64,000 bases of DNA from Haloplanus salinarum (GTDB lineage: Archaea; Halobacteriota; Halobacteria; Halobacteriales; Haloferacaceae), in contig NZ_CP101823.1 of the NCBI RefSeq assembly GCF_024498175.1, forward strand, positions 3,044,987-3,108,986, read 5' to 3'. The notes under the pieces are model-generated. The model saw only the letters and a program-made list of their open reading frames with translations. It was not told where the DNA came from and searched no databases. Position 1 is the first letter of the stretch. Each line of letters begins with the position of its first letter. The translations under genes and the position numbers were made by a program. Below are positions 62,747 through 64,000 of the stretch, in pieces.

Positions 62747-64000
62747 TCAGTCGTCGGCGGGTGTCCGGGCGTCGGCCTGTGCGTGCCAGAGGGCGGCGTA
62801 GTCCCCCTCGTCCGCCAGGAGGTCCGCGTGGCTCCCCGACTCGACGATCTCGCCGTCCTCGAGGACGACGATCCGATCGGCGTCGCGGATCGTCGAGAGG
62901 CGGTGGGCGATGACGAAGGCGGTGCGGTCCTCGACGAGGCGGTCGAGGCTCTCCTGGATGCGCTCCTCGGTTTCGGTGTCGACGTCGCTGGTCGCCTCGT
63001 CGAAGACGATGATGGCGGGGTCGTTGACCAGGGCCCGCGCGATGGCGAGGCGCTGGCGCTGCCCGCCGGAGAGTTTGACGCCGCGTTCCCCGACGAGCGT
63101 GTCGTAGCCCGCGGGGAGGTCGGTGACGAAGTCGTGGGCTTCGGCGGCTTTCGCGGCCTCGATCACCCGATCCCGGGCGGCGTCGTCGGCGTCCCGTTCG
63201 GCGGCCAGCGCCGCACGGTCCCCGTAGGCGATGTTCTCGGCGACGGTGCCCGAGAAGAGGTAGGGGTTCTGTTCGACGAGCGCGATCTCGTCCCGCAGGG
63301 CGTCGAGGTCGTACTCGCGGACGTCGACGCCGTCGATCCGGACGGCACCCGAGTCGACGTCGTGGAACCGCGGCAGGAGCTTCACCAGCGTCGACTTGCC
63401 CGCGCCGGTGGTGCCCGCCAGCCCGACGGTCGCGCCCGCGGGGACGGAAAGCGAGACGTCCCGGAGCACCGGCGCCCGGTCGCCGTAGCCGAAGGTCACG
63501 TCCTCGAAGGTCACGTCGCCGTCCACGTCGTCGGGGCGGTACGGATCGGGGGGCGAGGTGACCGTCGGCTCCCGCCCGAGGAGGCCGAACACCCGTTCGG
63601 CGCTCGATTTCGCGAGCTGGTACTTGTTCGCGGACTTCCCGACGCGACGCATCGGCGAGTAGAGCCGCCGGAGGTAGAGAAAGAAGAGGGCGAAGCTCCC
63701 GGCGGTGAGCGCCCCCTCGGCCCCGTTGATGTTGTCGAGGCCGCCGACGTAGAGCACGAGGACGAACACGACGCCGGTGAGCAGGCGGAGGCCGGCGAAG
63801 AAGGCCCGCCTGATCCGCAGGGCGCCGACCTTCTCGTCGTGGTAGTCCTGGCTCCGCTCGGCGACCCGGTCGCGCTCGAACCCGTAGCGGTTGAAGCTCT
63901 TGATCACCGCGGCGCCGCCGAGGTTGTTCTCCAGGCGGGTGTTGAGGCGGGCGACCGACTCCCGGATGGACTTGTAGCGTGGCTCGATCCAGGTGAGGAA
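62747..64000 (-). CDS. ABC exporter, fused membrane and ATPase domains (5' end outside the window)
   Basis: The last 417 residues of a type IV ABC exporter (MsbA/MDR type). The visible membrane part includes the coupling region RLNTRLENNLGGAAVIKSFN and two helices near the start. The ATPase domain has Walker A GTTGAGKSTLVK, the Q-loop VEQNPYLFSG, the signature LSGGQRQR, Walker B IIVFDEATSDVD and the H-loop AHRLST. The frame is open through the right edge, so the true start lies beyond 64000. Substrates of this group are lipids or drugs. Confidence 0.92.
   Translation of the reverse strand, partial: FLTWIEPRYKSIRESVARLNTRLENNLGGAAVIKSFNRYGFERDRVAERSQDYHDEKVGALRIRRAFFAGLRLLTGVVFVLVLYVGGLDNINGAEGALTAGSFALFFLYLRRLYSPMRRVGKSANKYQLAKSSAERVFGLLGREPTVTSPPDPYRPDDVDGDVTFEDVTFGYGDRAPVLRDVSLSVPAGATVGLAGTTGAGKSTLVKLLPRFHDVDSGAVRIDGVDVREYDLDALRDEIALVEQNPYLFSGTVAENIAYGDRAALAAERDADDAARDRVIEAAKAAEAHDFVTDLPAGYDTLVGERGVKLSGGQRQRLAIARALVNDPAIIVFDEATSDVDTETEERIQESLDRLVEDRTAFVIAHRLSTIRDADRIVVLEDGEIVESGSHADLLADEGDYAALWHAQADARTPADD

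Overview
The window is a stretch of chromosome from a halophilic archaeon (class Halobacteria). The support is a very GC-rich sequence, acidic proteins, TATA-only promoters that lie 25-30 bp upstream of start codons (leaderless mRNAs), a 16S-tRNA-Ala-23S-5S-tRNA-Cys ribosomal RNA operon with archaeal processing stems, an almost canonical haloarchaeal [2Fe-2S] ferredoxin, a PibD prepilin peptidase, chromosomal protein MC1 and two CetZ tubulin-like proteins. The genus cannot be fixed from the sequence alone.

Layout. 1-7.5 kb: small zinc-finger, lipoprotein and membrane genes, CstA transporter, an ArsA/Get3 ATPase with a small partner gene, and a CobW GTPase. 7.5-12.2 kb: two tandem receptor-like proteins with a secreted PQQ beta-propeller, one membrane segment and a cytoplasmic Ser/Thr kinase. 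12.2-22.7 kb: upp, an IMPACT protein, an ACT/HTH regulator, a CtBP-like dehydrogenase, small regulators, hisB-hisA, glmM, hisI, PibD and ferredoxin. 22.9-33.6 kb: a one-carbon and 2-oxoacid dehydrogenase block on the minus strand: lipA, E1-beta, E2, threonine ammonia-lyase, gcvPA-gcvPB, glyA and lpdA. LpdA can serve both the E1/E2 complex and the glycine cleavage system, and LipA supplies the lipoyl group. E1-alpha, gcvT and gcvH are absent from the window. 33.7-41.9 kb: MATE exporter, Ski2-type helicase with a duplicated 3' tail, a five-PAS histidine kinase, a HAD hydrolase gene broken by an 80-bp palindromic element, and a zinc-finger protein. 42-52.7 kb: RNA and translation genes: endA, trpS, a Phe-rich leader peptide, pheS-pheT, valS, then pyrD, an AbrB-like gene and MC1. 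52.7-58.6 kb: the rRNA operon with three upstream promoters and a spacer promoter. 58.6-64 kb: hypothetical genes, two cetZ paralogues and a partial ABC exporter.

Most notable: (1) two 80-bp inverted-repeat elements of one family, one of which splits a HAD gene so that removing exactly 82 bp restores it; (2) a 26-residue leader peptide ending F-G-F-F-F-A-L followed by mutually exclusive hairpins in front of pheST, which looks like an attenuation-type control not established in archaea; (3) tandem propeller-kinases with homogenised kinase halves; (4) an E1-beta/E2 locus without E1-alpha.
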